64,000 nt of DNA from Thermochaetoides thermophila DSM 1495 (Eukaryota > Ascomycota > Sordariomycetes > Sordariales > Chaetomiaceae). A model generated the notes under the pieces. That model saw nothing but the letters and a program-made list of their open reading frames with translations. It was not told where the DNA came from and did not search any database. How positions within the stretch are numbered: position 1 is the first letter of the stretch; each line of letters opens with the position of its first letter. This document shows, piece after piece, positions 1 through 10,604 of the stretch. A program made the position numbers and the translations under genes. The stretch lies in contig NW_006383034.1 of assembly GCF_000221225.1 (NCBI RefSeq), positions 2,294,001-2,358,000 of the forward strand. The letters run 5' to 3'.

Positions 1-629
1 ATGGTAAGTACCAAGATTGTATCATTCGTTTTACAAAGCCGGCATGCACTAACGCCATGGTCACAGAAAACCTCTTCTGGTTCCGCGAGCAGCTCGATAT
101 GCTCCTCACTCAAGCCCAGACACCCCGCGTCAATGTCTCCCTCTACGTGACGCGTGCTTCGTCCGACATTAGTGGTACTCAGGAAGCACAAAACAGCGGC
201 GAAAGATCATCTACCGACTCACCAGCCCTTTCGCCAATCGAGACGGACCTCGAAAAGAGCATCTCCCACCAGCGCTGGGCTCGCACAACTACTACAACCA
301 CGACGACGACTGCCACAGAAAGTGACACGGAGAAAGATATCGAGAAGACTATTGAGACGCGGGTTGAACATAGCAAGGAGACTGCCACGGCCGTGACTGC
401 CACTACGAAGGCTGCTCAGACACTGCTTGATTACCCCGTACAACTTGGTCGCCCTGACACGGCAGCATTGATTCGCGATGCAGTGAACATCACGCCATCG
501 AACCAGCGCGTGCTGGTTGCAGCTTGCGGGCCGGATGGGTTGATGAGAGTGGTGAGAGACACTACCGCGCGACTGATCAGGGGAGATGGGCCAGCAGTAG
601 AAGTACATTGTGAACAATTCGGCTGGTAG
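1..629 (+). CDS. Ferric-reductase-like transmembrane component, C-terminal end (partial, 5' end outside the window)
   Basis: The last exon runs from about 67 to the TAG at 627-629; bases 1-3 are the end of the previous exon. They are separated by a 63-nt intron (GTAAGT at 4, CACTAAC branch site, AG at 65-66). The encoded tail begins ENLFWFREQLDML, then VNVSLYVTR, and ends with VLVAACGPDGLMRVVRD and a terminal EQFGW. This is the NAD(P)H-binding end of the ferric reductase/NADPH oxidase family: the C-G-P-x-G-L/M motif contacts the nucleotide and the terminal aromatic residue lies at the flavin. Such proteins move electrons across the plasma membrane to reduce Fe(III) or Cu(II). The insert of about 90 residues between the two conserved blocks is low-complexity and includes a run of nine threonines. 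The membrane and FAD domains lie upstream of the window, so the substrate cannot be assigned. Confidence 0.75.
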   Translation, partial: GKYQDCIIRFTKPACTNAMVTENLFWFREQLDMLLTQAQTPRVNVSLYVTRASSDISGTQEAQNSGERSSTDSPALSPIETDLEKSISHQRWARTTTTTTTTTATESDTEKDIEKTIETRVEHSKETATAVTATTKAAQTLLDYPVQLGRPDTAALIRDAVNITPSNQRVLVAACGPDGLMRVVRDTTARLIRGDGPAVEVHCEQFGW

Positions 630-1009
630 GGCGCACTGATTTCATGAGCCTAAGACTTGGGAGAGGATAGCAGGCTGGTTTCATCTCACTGATTATTAGA
701 CATGAGTATGGTTTGTTCCAGGAGTCTCACGACAATTAGTTCAGGTCTGTCGGGGGTATTTCGATGATGCTAGGATGAGGATGTGTACATATTGGAGTTC
801 GGGGCTTTGGATACCTTGTTTTTGTCATTGCTTCTTCGAGTTATACCTCAATGGCTTGACATCACGCGCGATATGTTGGGGTTTTTTGGGGGGGGGGGGA
901 AGGGGGAAGGGGGATTGAAATTTAAGACACGGTCATGGATGGGTACTGAGTATTTACCTGGATACCTACATCTCACGATACTGATAAAGTGCAATTGACC
1001 ATTGGCATA
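630..1009. other. 3' flank of the ferric-reductase-like gene, no gene seen
   Basis: This intergenic stretch has no convincing coding frame. It contains a G-run at about 887-907 (GGGGGGGGGGAAGGGGGAAGG type), which could be a polymorphic simple repeat. Confidence 0.5.
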
Positions 1010-1850
1010 TCACAAAGGGAACAACAGCTGTGAACAGTGCACAGTGAAGCTGTCAGGCTCGTAGGTAGGCTGCCCCTCGTCAACCGTGCCCTTGCTTTGC
1101 GAATGCCCCATGATCATGTTTTCAACCCCGCCTTGATTGCCACCACGCATGTCCTTGACTACAGTGCGGATAAGGATATAGTAATTATCCATTAACACCA
1201 TACCTATCCAGCAGGATACCAACGGCCGTGCTGGTAGCGTTGGTCATCTCCTTGTCGACATTCGGATGGCGCTATCGCATCAAAAGCCAGTTTTTCCCAT
1301 CAGCAAAGGATTGGATCTTGCAATCAGCGATCTGGTTGGATCGCAAGGCCTGTTGGGTGAGGCTTGTGAAAGCGGGGCAGCGATCCGCGAGTCTCCACAT
1401 TGATGCAAGAAGCTTTGCCCTTGGCATTTGTGCGTCTGATCTTGTGATCAACATCTCGAACGAGGTTGACAAGGAATGCAGGCTGATGAAGGTCGACGGC
1501 CGGAGACGTAGGATTCTGGATGAGTCTCGAGTTGTGTAACGGGAGATAATGGGGAAAAGTGAGGCCCTGCTGCTGCTTCGGCGTCGGATCCGTTGCGGTC
1601 TGGCAAAGTTGAAATCTCAAGAAATTGATAAAGTCCAGGGCTGGTTGTGGAGTCCCTGCCTTAACCCTGAGTCTTGGCATGCGCAATTGGGCCAAGCGCC
1701 CACGTTAGCCGCCGCTGTTAGGGTCTGGCACCATACTCTGGCCTCCGTTATCGCTACCTAGCAACACAACACCAGCCTCTTGGTTTCCCGTTTCCCGCAA
1801 CAATGCAGCGATGAATGGTGTGCCTCACTGCTGCCCCGCCTTGATGCCGA
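1010..1850 (-). pseudogene. Decayed protein gene of unknown family
   Basis: On the minus strand, protein-like segments follow each other but are broken. Reading from 1850 downward I see a segment with GTPFIAALLRETGNQE and GVVLLGSDNGGQSMVPDPN, interrupted by in-frame TGA and TAA codons. Around 1470-1272 comes a segment with two cysteines ending FADGKNWLLMR, then a TAG that is in frame with NVDKEMTNATSTAVGILL. A shift to another frame then gives YYILIRTVVKDM...GTVDEGQPTYEPDSFTV, ending at a TGA at 1010-1012. The stops sit where CAG, CAA, CGA or TGG codons would become stops by C-to-T or G-to-A change, as expected of repeat-induced point mutation or neutral decay. I do not recognise the family; a secreted protein is possible. 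An intron-containing live gene is a less likely alternative, because splice sites do not repair all the breaks. Confidence 0.35.
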
Positions 1851-2445
1851 TTGCTTGATAGAGCTTGATTGATAGGCATCTTCCAGGTTCCTAGCTGGGC
1901 TGATAGCGCTGGCGAGATCCTTCACTCTGACATTTGTCTTTTCGGTCTCTTATTTTTCTTCTTCAACGCAACAATACTCCCTACAGCACCTTGGCACTAA
2001 GATTTCAAGTTGCCTGTTTGTTCTTATTTTTGACCAGCCCTTACATTGTGCGTCTGGTTGCCATCCGAGACTGACTTCAGCGGACTCAGCAATCAGTCAA
2101 TCACAAACCGACTTTTTGGAGGGTCGTCCCGCTTCCTGCGTGTTGCTGCACGCCTGTTCGACTGGCTGCCTACCTGCCCCGCCCCCCGGTTCAAGCAAGA
2201 TCCCTCCATCTGATTGAGCGAGCGATTCGAGCCCAGAGCTTGGTTGCTAATTGCTTGCTTTGCCTGCAGCAAAAAAAAGCAGCATTAGCTCCACCTCATC
2301 GCTGCACCTCTGACCGTCCATCCGATTTGATCTGGACCGAACCCATCCATCCATCCATCCCTTCCGACCACCACGCTCTGCTCCCTCCTCACCATATACC
2401 AGAGCATCCCTTCTGCGAGCGACTCGCGTACAATTCTTGCCCGCC
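1851..2445 (+). promoter_or_regulatory. Upstream region/5' UTR of the CBM48 gene
   Basis: No coding frame is supported here. The region is pyrimidine-rich, as is common for promoters and 5' UTRs of highly expressed filamentous-fungal genes. It carries a short CATC tandem repeat at about 2344-2360 just upstream of the start codon at 2446. The promoter extent is inferred only from position. Confidence 0.35.
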
Positions 2446-5400
2446 ATGCCCAGCTTTACCTTTCAGTGGTGAGTGCCAGTTTGTTGATACCTACGAGTAG
2501 TTTGCATGTTCTCGCCACGGCAGCAACAACAGAGCTCATCCAGCTCACTGCCGACCACGCAAAGTTTCTCCTGGTCGCACCACCAAGGAAATTGGCCGTG
2601 TTGTTAGTCCCCGGGCTAACCACCAGATCCTTCCAACTGTTTCATTGCAGGCCCCACGATGCCCAAGAAGTTTACGTGACGGGCACGTTCGACAACTGGT
2701 CCAAGAGCGAGCGTCTGGAAAAGGTCGACGGCGTCTGGCAAAAGACCGTCACTCTTCCCGAGAGAGCGGAGAAATTCTATTACAAGGTGGGTGCAACATC
2801 GCTTCTTTTGTCATGAATCTCCCTTCCCTTCGCGGTCAGAGGTTAGAGGGCGTATCTGGGCGCGCAATGGCCGTGTGGTGCCTGTAAACTGCTTGAGGCC
2901 GATGCCTCCGGGTCTTGCAAAATGCTCTTGAAGCAATGCCTCCCTCCGACGAGCGCGCATTCAGCAAAGTTGCAAGCGGTGGTCAGCCTCGCGGGGTCTT
3001 CGGGGCCTACGCGGGGCAATGAGGTGAGGAGAATGGAGTAAACGACTTCTCCTCGGGACTAAGAACCCCACCAAGCGAACAAGCGACCAAGCGTCAGAAA
3101 TAGGTGTTGCAGACCGTCTCCAGGATTGGGAAAGCTGCTGCTTGGGCATACTCCCCAGATCCTGCAGACTGACACGCGGTGTTTGGCCGATCTGAGACCA
3201 TTACCAGGCTGCACGATGCGCAACTGTTGCCAGTCAGTCGGGTGTTTGAGGCCATGGATCGCGCCAACCGATTTTCAAGCTTTTTCTCTTTGTGGCTCCT
3301 CGTGTGCGCCCGCCGGCAACAACCGCGGCATGTTCGCCAGCAATGAACATCCTGGGACGGCAAGCCAGGCGCCGGCCACAGCAGGCCTTACCACAAGCGA
3401 GACTAGTGTCAACCCCGTGGGGCCCGCGGCATGAAAACCAAAATCAGTCATGCCGGACACTGGGTCACAAATGGGCCATACTGGACCCCCGTGACCCGCG
3501 GTTGGATCCAGGATACCGGGGCTTCTGCACTTTGCTTCTCTCCCGACGCTCCATTCAACCTCGCCCCCTCTCTTAAAACCCAGAGCCTTTCTTGCGCCCA
3601 ACCCCCCACTCTTACCTTGTTGGCCTTTTTGCCCCAGCGCGGCTCTGCCCTGCCCTATCTACAACTACCAACCCTGCTTCTGGCAGTTTCTTACCTAGAG
3701 AAGCTGTTATCATAACCTACTGCTTTGTTCATCGAATTTTTTTTGCTGACGTATTCTGCCCCTCCCCGTTCCGAGCAACAGTTTGTTGTGGACGGCAACT
3801 GGACGACCGACCACACCGCGCCGCAAGAAAAGGACGCCGAAGGCAACGAGAACAACGTCCTGCTGCCCGAGCAGATCATGGACGCCAATAGCAAGCCGGA
3901 GGTGGAAGAGGCTGCCCAGCTTCAGGCGGCCACCATCAGCTCGGCCGCGCCCGAGTCGACGACTACCCAATTGGTGGCAGCCGTGCCGGTCGAGGAGAAG
4001 AAGGAGGAGCCCCAGCCTGAGGTAAAAAAGGGGGAGAAGGAGGAAGAGCTCAAGGAGGAAACTACGCCCGGAGACAGCAAGGAAGAGGCTCCCAAGGAGG
4101 AGGCTCCTCAAGAGGAGACTGCTAAGGAAGAAACTCCCAAGGAGGAGCAAAAAGAGGAACCCAAGGTAGAGGAGAAGCCGGAAGAGAAGAAGGACGATCC
4201 TCAAGAGGAAGAGAAGAAGGAAGAGCCCAAGCCAAAAGAGGATGAGAAGGAGGAGGAGAAGCCCGAGTCGGCTCCTGAGGTCGCCCCCGAGACTGTCGTC
4301 ATCAGCTCGGTTGCCCCCGAGTCCACCACGGCCGAGCTAGCCGCCGCTGTTCCCCTTGAGAACAAGGAGGATGCAGCGCCCGCGGAGCCGGCCGCTGATT
4401 CTTCCGAGGTCAAGGTCGACCCCTTGCCTGCCGCTGAGGGCGCTCTGAACCCCATTAAGCTCGAGCCTGGCGAGCCCGTTCCCAAGGATGTCTCTGCCGA
4501 GGCCCTCACCAGCCATGTCACTCTCGACAAGGAGTCTTACGAGCGGAGCGATCGCCTGCCGGGCGTTACCCCTGTTGCTACCGACTTGTCGCCCGTCACT
4601 GCCAACATGATTCCTGAGTCCAGCTTGCCCATTGCCTCGGCAGGTTCGGACAACGTCTTCATTAGCACCGTCACCGCTGAATCGACCACCGCCGACCTGG
4701 CTGCTGAAGTGCTGGTCGAGAAACCCTCCGGGGAGGCTGCTGCAGAGGTTCCGAAGGCCGTCAAGGAGAGCCAAGAAAAGGCGCACGTGGACCCCGAAGC
4801 TAGCGCTGTGCCGGAAGAGGTATGCGAGAAGGCTGAGGTCGAACAGGAGCTGCTAAGCAAGGTTCCCGAGGTTCCTCCTGCGGCTGAGGGTGTTGCTGAG
4901 GAGAAACCGGCCGAGCAGGCTGGTGAGGAAAAGCCTGTCGAGGCCGCTGCACCTGCTGTTGAGGAGAAGGAGGAGAAGCCTGTTGAGAAGGCGAAGATTG
5001 AAGAAGCCAAGGCTGAGGAGGCCACTGAGAAGGCTGCTGAGGAGGCGAAACCAACTGACGGGGTGAAGGTTGAGGAGCACAAGGGTGAAGAGGCCCCGCC
5101 TGAGGAGCCCAAGGCTGAGAGCAATGCCGAGGAGATCAAGGTTGAGGAGCCGAATGCTGAGGAAACCAAGACGGAGCAGGCTAAGCCTGAAGAACCCAAG
5201 ACCGAGGAGGCTGCACCCGAAGAGAGCAAGGTTGATGAGGCTAAGGTCGAGGAACCCAAGGCTGAAGAGTCCAAGTCTGCTGAGGAGGCTAAGGTCGAGG
5301 AACCCAAGGCTGAAGAGCCCAAGCCAGCTGAGGAGGCCAAGGTCGAGGAACCCAAGGATGAGGAGCCCAAGCCAACTGAGGAGGCTAAGGTCGAGGAACC

Positions 5401-6541
5401 CAAGGATGACGCCACTGAAGAGGTCAGGTCTGCTGAAGAGCCTGCTGTGCCTGCGGTTGAGGAACTAAAAGTCGAGGAGGCTAAGCCTGTCGAGGAACCT
5501 AAGCCTGCTGAGGAAGTTAAGGCTGAGGAGCCTAAGGTTGAGGAGCCTCAGCCTGCTGAGGAGGTCAAGCCTGCTGAGGAGCCGAAGGCCGAGGAGACTC
5601 AACAAGTTGAAGAGGCCAACTCCGCCGATGAGGTCAATTCTGCCGACGAGGCCAAGCCCGCCGAAGAGGCCAAGCCTGCCGAGGAGGCCAAGCCCGCCGA
5701 AGAGGTCAAGGCCGTCGAGGAGACCAATGTTGAGGAGCCTCAACCCGCGGAAGAAACCAAGCCCGCCGAAGAGGTTAAAGCCGTCGAGGTGAAGGCTGTC
5801 GAGGAGACCAATACTGAGGAGCCTCAACCTGCGGAAGAAACCAAGCCCGCCGAAGAGGCCAAGCCCGCCGAAGAGGTTAAAGCCGTCGAGGTGAAGGCTG
5901 TCGAGGAGACCAATACTGAGGAGCCTCAACCTGCGGAAGAAACCAAGCCCGCCGAAGAGGCCAAGCCCGCCGAAGAGGCCAAGCCCGCCGAAGAGGTCAA
6001 ACCTGTCGAAGAGGTCAAGGCCGTCGAGGAGACCAATGTTGAGGAGCCTCAACCCGCGGAAGAAACCAAGCCCGCCGAAGAGACCAAGGCTGTCGAAGAA
6101 GCTCCCGCTGCCGTCGAGGAAGCCCCCAAGGTTGAGGAGCCCAAGGTTGAGGAGCCGAAGGTCACCGAGGAAGCTGCCAAGCCTGAGGAGTCTAAGCCTT
6201 CTGAGGAAGTCGCCCAGCCTGTCGAAGAGACTCCCAAGGCCGAGGAGCCCAAGGCGGAGAAGACGCAGCTCGCTGAGGAACCGAAGGCTGCCGAGCCTAC
6301 CGAAGCCGTTACTGAGCCTTCTGCCGGCGCCGGCGAGGAAACAGCTAAGGCTAATGAAGAGGCTAAGCCTAGTGAAGAGAGCAAGCCTGTGGAAGAGGAC
6401 AAACCCGCAGAGGAAGCAAAGGCCGGTGAAGAACAGCCACCTGCCAACGGCGAGGCTGCCAAGGAGGAGACGCCTTCGGAAAAGAAGAAGAAGACCAGGC
6501 TGAGCGGGTTCTGGGCCCGGTTGAGGGAGAGGTGGTTCTGA
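2446..6541 (+). CDS. CRP1/MDG1-family protein: N-terminal glycogen-binding (CBM48/E-set) domain with a long acidic repeat tail
   Basis: Three exons: 2446-2468, 2651-2786 and 3782-6541, giving 972 aa. Joining them restores the AMPK-beta-type E-set/CBM48 fold within about the first 85 residues: MPSFTFQW, EVYVTGTFDNWSKS, FYYK joined to FVVDGNWTTDHTAP, then NNVLLPEQI. This domain is found in yeast Crp1/Mdg1 (cruciform DNA binding, pheromone signalling) and in related fungal proteins. The rest is disordered and very rich in E, P, A and K, with drifting EEPKxEE and PAEEAKPAEE units. Three spaced copies of an I-S-x-x-x-x-E-S-T-T-x-x-L motif occur at about 3930, 4300 and 4660. The protein ends with a basic-aromatic tail (KKKKTRLSGFWARLRERWF). 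The start is the first ATG with a good context (CCGCCATGC), and exon 1 encodes only MPSFTFQ plus part of a Trp codon. Intron 2 is unusually long (995 nt). Glycogen, DNA or signalling binding is not decidable from sequence. Confidence 0.8.
5080..6180 (+). repeat. Coding tandem repeat of acidic EEPK/PAEE units
   Basis: Within the CBM48 gene, units of about 5-6 codons recur (PKVEE, AKPAEE, VKAVEE). Larger blocks of about 100 nt recur almost exactly at about 5715-5800, 5805-5900, 5905-6010 and 6025-6110, each containing an EEPQPAEETKPAEE core. The high identity of the large blocks points to recent tandem duplication, and the array probably varies in length between strains. Confidence 0.85.
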
Positions 6542-8000
6542 TTGTCTTGAGTCTGAGATAGGGGATAACCTGGGTTCCTGTGAATCTCGAGAGGAGAGTG
6601 AGGGTTTTGATATCCTGGCTTCCATTTGGTTGTTCCATTTTCCTTTTCTTCATGATTCCCTTCTTTCCGGTTTCGTCGAGAATCCGTGTACCAATACCAT
6701 GCTATGCCTACCTACCTAGCTGCTGCTGATGAGCTGCCTACCTGATTGATGATGGATGGACCGGATGACGAGTCTCTTATTTCCATGAGTTCTCTCGCTC
6801 TCGATTGCTGGAAGATGTGTGCTGCTGCGTGTTGTGTTGTTGCGATGGACCGTAATGTGCGAATGATGGGCTGGCTGTCTGATTTCAGGGAGTAGGGACA
6901 TTGAAGGTCGTTTGACGAACGACGTGACGACGAGGATGATATCTGCTTGTCATGTGTTTGTTGTGTGATACCTGATGTCGACAGTCATTTCGCAGTGTAT
7001 TGAGGTTATGGATCATCTTCGTGATTCTCATTATCTTTGCCTGGGGTAACGTTAGTCTTAGCATCAGCACTGAGACTGAATATCATAAAGTGCTGCAGAC
7101 GTCGAGCCGTAGTGAAAGACTGTCAGCTTGCTATGAATCTGACTGCATATCGCCGAATGAGTCATGGATGATGAGTTCTGCCGTGTGTTTGCAAACGAAA
7201 TTTTGTTAGATTGAGGACGACCGCCGCCCTGACGATGCCTTGGGCTAGTGTTGGTGTGGTGCTGACGGCCAGACACAGTGTCAGTACAGTGCAAGTCAGC
7301 TAACCAGGGCCGGACTCCCAAACCAAGCTCTTCATTGAACCCCAGTTTGGTGGTATTTGCCCCGCGGAAGGTCCAGGTTCCATGGTGCTCTAGGCGGCCG
7401 GTTGAAACCTGGAACGGCCTTGAGTGACTCCGTCACTTCCCTTCTTTTTTTCTTTTCTTTTCGTCCTCACCCGCACTCCTCTCCATGGGGTCCGGCACTG
7501 GGCCCCTGCGACACCACGCAACCGCATCCATTGCTGCGAATTTCTTACGTCTCCGCCATCGTTGTGTGCGCTGGCTGAGTACAAGTACGGATTGCCTGAG
7601 CGTCATCTCCATCAGACCACTGGAGTGACTCTACGGCTCCAGCGCCCAGCACCAGCGAGACAACGAGACAGCGACACGACAAAGCCCGCGAGCAAAGCAG
7701 CTGACGGTCGGCAGTCGAGCGACAAAGTCTTGACTGACTGCTGTGGATGACATGCCGCAGTTGCTGGCATGAGTGGGTCAACCCTCTTGATTACCTGAGC
7801 ACCTCCCGCTCGCTGTTGTCGAGCAACACCAATCTGTATCTGCATCGAGGGCAGCAGACAAGCCACAAGATTTTTTTTTTTTCCTTTTAAATCGAGATCG
7901 CTGCTGAGCAGCTGTCTAGCCCAAGCACTGCAGCCCTATCAAGAGCGTCAAGAGCGACGTTGGCATTAGCGTTGATCCCACCCAAGAAACATCAATCAAC
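6542..8000. other. Intergenic region between the CBM48 gene and the RING gene
   Basis: No gene is supported. The left part is the 3' flank of the CBM48 gene. The right part is the 5' flank of the RING gene, with a pyrimidine tract at about 7441-7462 and a T-run at about 7870-7882 before the start codon at 8001. Confidence 0.45.
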
Positions 8001-10016
8001 ATGAGCTCGACGTCATCTTCCCCGGCCAAGCCCGTCGCAGGCCTGGCCGCTACGAATCATCCGCCCGCACCCCCGCCGACAACGTCGAGCCAGACTTTCG
8101 ATGCCGACCGTCGCCGGAATTATCATCCTCAGGGCCCGGCACATCCCCCTGCGGCGCCCAGAAAGACCCAGGGCGCCCGGAGACAGCATCGGAACCAGCG
8201 GCGCCCTGGTGCTCGCGACCATATCGACGACGAAGATACCCTGGCTGAGCTCCGCGCCCTGCGCAACACCAGCAGCCGCCGCGGTCAGACCTCCATCACC
8301 CATCTCCTCAACATTGCCCTCCCGCCGCGGCCCCATGAGACCTATCATCCATCCTACTCACGTTCGTACCGCCGTAATCCATCGTGGGGGGTCGGGTCCG
8401 GCTACCATGCTGCTGACAAAGCCCGCTACATCCATGCCAATTACCGCTTTGTCGTGCGCCCTACCGGCAACTATGCGGCGCAGGCTGCAGATGCCGACAA
8501 GCATATCGAATGGGATGACGTTTTGCAAGTCATTGCCTCGGCCGAGTCGCAGCAGGCTGCCTGTCCCATCTGCCTGTCCGAGCCGGTCGCCCCGCGCATG
8601 GCCAAGTGTGGCCACATCTTTTGCTTGCCGTGCTTGATCCGCTTCATGAATACAACGCCTCCCGATCACCCCCCTGACAAGAAGCCCCAGAATCGCTGGC
8701 GCAAGTGTCCCATCTGCGATGACTCCGTCTACCTGACCGACGTGCGCCCCGTCCGTTTCTACGCTGGTCAGGAGTGCCCCCTCCCGCGTGTTGGCGATGA
8801 CGTTATCTTGCGCTTGATGATGCGTCGTGCCAACAACACATTGGCCCTTCCTCGTGAAGGTGCCGCCGAGGTGCTACAGTCTGCCGTGGACGATGTTCCG
8901 TGGCATTTTGCCGCCAACGTCATGGACTATGCCCGCATCATGAAAGGCACCAGCGGGTATATGGAGGAGCAATACGATCGCGAGATTGAGGATCTGACTA
9001 GGCAGGAGCAGGAGGACGAGCTGCTGTATCACGAAGACAACGAGTGGACTCAGCGCGCCATCAAGTCAGTGAAGGCAGCCAAGGAGAAGCTCGCGGAGTT
9101 GGGTGACACTGGAAAAGATCCGCAGCCAATGACGGCCGGACAAACCAGCGAGTTATCAAAACAGCCCAGTGCTGACCAGGAGTTCTACTTCTATACGTCT
9201 CCGCCGCACCTTTATCTCTCCCCTCTGGACATTCGCATCCTCAAGACGCGCTATGGCACCTTCTCTGCCTTCCCGTCGACCCTCCTCCCGCGCGTCGAGC
9301 ACATCTCCATGGGCCATGTGGTCGACGATGCGCTACGTAAGCGCGCTAAGTATCTCAGCCACCTTCCGCGCGGCTGTCTAATCAGCTTCCTGGAGTGTGA
9401 TTGGACTGATATTGTTCCAAACGAGATTTTAGAGGGGTTCAAAGACGAAATCGAAAAGCGCCGGCGGAGGAATCGGGAAAAGGCCCTGCAAGAGGAGCGC
9501 GAACGGATCCAAGCTGAGCGAGCCGAGGCAGCGGCACTGAGAAACGCGAGAAGGTTGGCCAGTTTTTCAGGAGATGATGACGGCCCAGTGACCATCAAGT
9601 GGGGAGATGCCGACGAGGACAGACCGCCGGTCGATCCGAATGACTTTGTGCCACTCAGCGCAGTCGTGAGCACGTCACCCAGCCAAAGGCCGGGGTTCTC
9701 GGCACTCGCTGATATGAATACCAGCCCGGAGGGGAGCAGCACAACAGGAGCAGGCCAGCTGCGCAGGACTACGGTGTGGGGCACACCGGCAGTAGATGGC
9801 CCGCCGTTGGAAACCCTGCCACCACAGCAGAAGGTCGATGATGGGTGGCTGGACGATAGCGAGGTGCTCAAGTCGCTGGGGGAAGCTGACCTTGCCGTGC
9901 AGTTGGAGGCGTTGGGCATCGAGTCGGCTGGGCCAAGCAACAGCGGCGGTGGGGGCAAGAGAAAGAAGAGGCAGAAGATTACGCTGATGAGCACGGGCGG
10001 GAGGAGGGGCTTGTAG
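8001..10016 (+). CDS. RING-finger E3 ubiquitin ligase of the RNF10/Mag2 type
   Basis: A single exon encodes 671 aa; the start has a good context (CAACATGAGC). The disordered, Pro/Ser-rich N-terminus is followed by HAADKARYIHANYRFVV and then a RING finger at about residues 188-245: CPICLSEP, then AKCGHIFCLPCLIRFM, then KCPICDDS. This N-terminal block plus RING is the signature of the human RNF10/yeast Mag2 family. Those ligases ubiquitylate small-subunit ribosomal proteins (uS3/uS5) on stalled or damaged ribosomes. The central part after the RING, with the EFYFYTSPPHLYLSPLDIRIL block, is also typical. A charged coiled-coil-like stretch (about residues 480-515) and a Lys/Arg-rich C-terminus (GKRKKRQK) follow. 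Ribosome quality control is inferred from the family; the sequence itself shows an intact RING. Confidence 0.85.
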   Translation: MSSTSSSPAKPVAGLAATNHPPAPPPTTSSQTFDADRRRNYHPQGPAHPPAAPRKTQGARRQHRNQRRPGARDHIDDEDTLAELRALRNTSSRRGQTSITHLLNIALPPRPHETYHPSYSRSYRRNPSWGVGSGYHAADKARYIHANYRFVVRPTGNYAAQAADADKHIEWDDVLQVIASAESQQAACPICLSEPVAPRMAKCGHIFCLPCLIRFMNTTPPDHPPDKKPQNRWRKCPICDDSVYLTDVRPVRFYAGQECPLPRVGDDVILRLMMRRANNTLALPREGAAEVLQSAVDDVPWHFAANVMDYARIMKGTSGYMEEQYDREIEDLTRQEQEDELLYHEDNEWTQRAIKSVKAAKEKLAELGDTGKDPQPMTAGQTSELSKQPSADQEFYFYTSPPHLYLSPLDIRILKTRYGTFSAFPSTLLPRVEHISMGHVVDDALRKRAKYLSHLPRGCLISFLECDWTDIVPNEILEGFKDEIEKRRRRNREKALQEERERIQAERAEAAALRNARRLASFSGDDDGPVTIKWGDADEDRPPVDPNDFVPLSAVVSTSPSQRPGFSALADMNTSPEGSSTTGAGQLRRTTVWGTPAVDGPPLETLPPQQKVDDGWLDDSEVLKSLGEADLAVQLEALGIESAGPSNSGGGGKRKKRQKITLMSTGGRRGL

Positions 10017-10604
10017 GCTTCGCTGGATTGGTTAGACTCGATGCGCAGGTGGGTTTTGAACTTTGTCTCAATCCGTTTCACAAGGCGAGTAGAACAAAGA
10101 CTGCGTTGCATCCCTGGAGAGAGCGCCAGTGTATATATGTATTTCGAAATATGTCCCTTTTGATCCTATTCTCGTCTTCGGTCTAGTAGGTGGACGAGGC
10201 AGGTATTGAGGGAAAGCCGACAACAGCAAGAGCCTTGAAGAAGAGGGGTCTCTTATAGGACATGGTAGCAACAACCTACAGCAGCTACTTGTGCGACTGT
10301 TGATTTAAATGACTCTTCCGCCCGATGCAAACAAATTCTCATCCCAAGCCGGCCCAAGGCCCTGTTCTCAGGGCCCATGGTTGGGTCTGCCAGCACCAGA
10401 ACTGATGACATCATCTCCAATGACGTCCCTTTGTTCACATCCTACTGCAACCCGGATCTCCTTTTTTTTTTGAAACATACCTAAGGCGGCTTCCAGCTTC
10501 GCGATTTCCTACCAGGCAATAAACCCTCACTCTGTACACTCTATCTGTACACTCTATACACTCTGTACATTCTGTACCATAACGTCATGCTTCCCAAAGC
10601 AACC
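10017..10604. other. Intergenic region with short TGTACACTC repeats
   Basis: This is the 3' flank of the RING gene followed by the possible promoter of the small downstream gene. At about 10531-10577 the unit CTGTACACTCTA (with shorter variants) recurs about four to five times, ending some 10-30 nt before the candidate ATGs. Its role is unknown. Confidence 0.4.

Noticed and set aside
5465..6625. A 386-codon open frame on the minus strand opposite the CBM48 gene tail, and other long antisense frames at 3710-5415
   Set aside because: They are mirror frames of the acidic repeats (Leu/Gly/Phe- or Ser-rich low complexity) and show no start context, domain or splice support.
9251..10111. 286-codon minus-strand frame opposite the RING gene
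   Set aside because: It is a shadow of a strongly supported plus-strand gene and has no recognisable domain.
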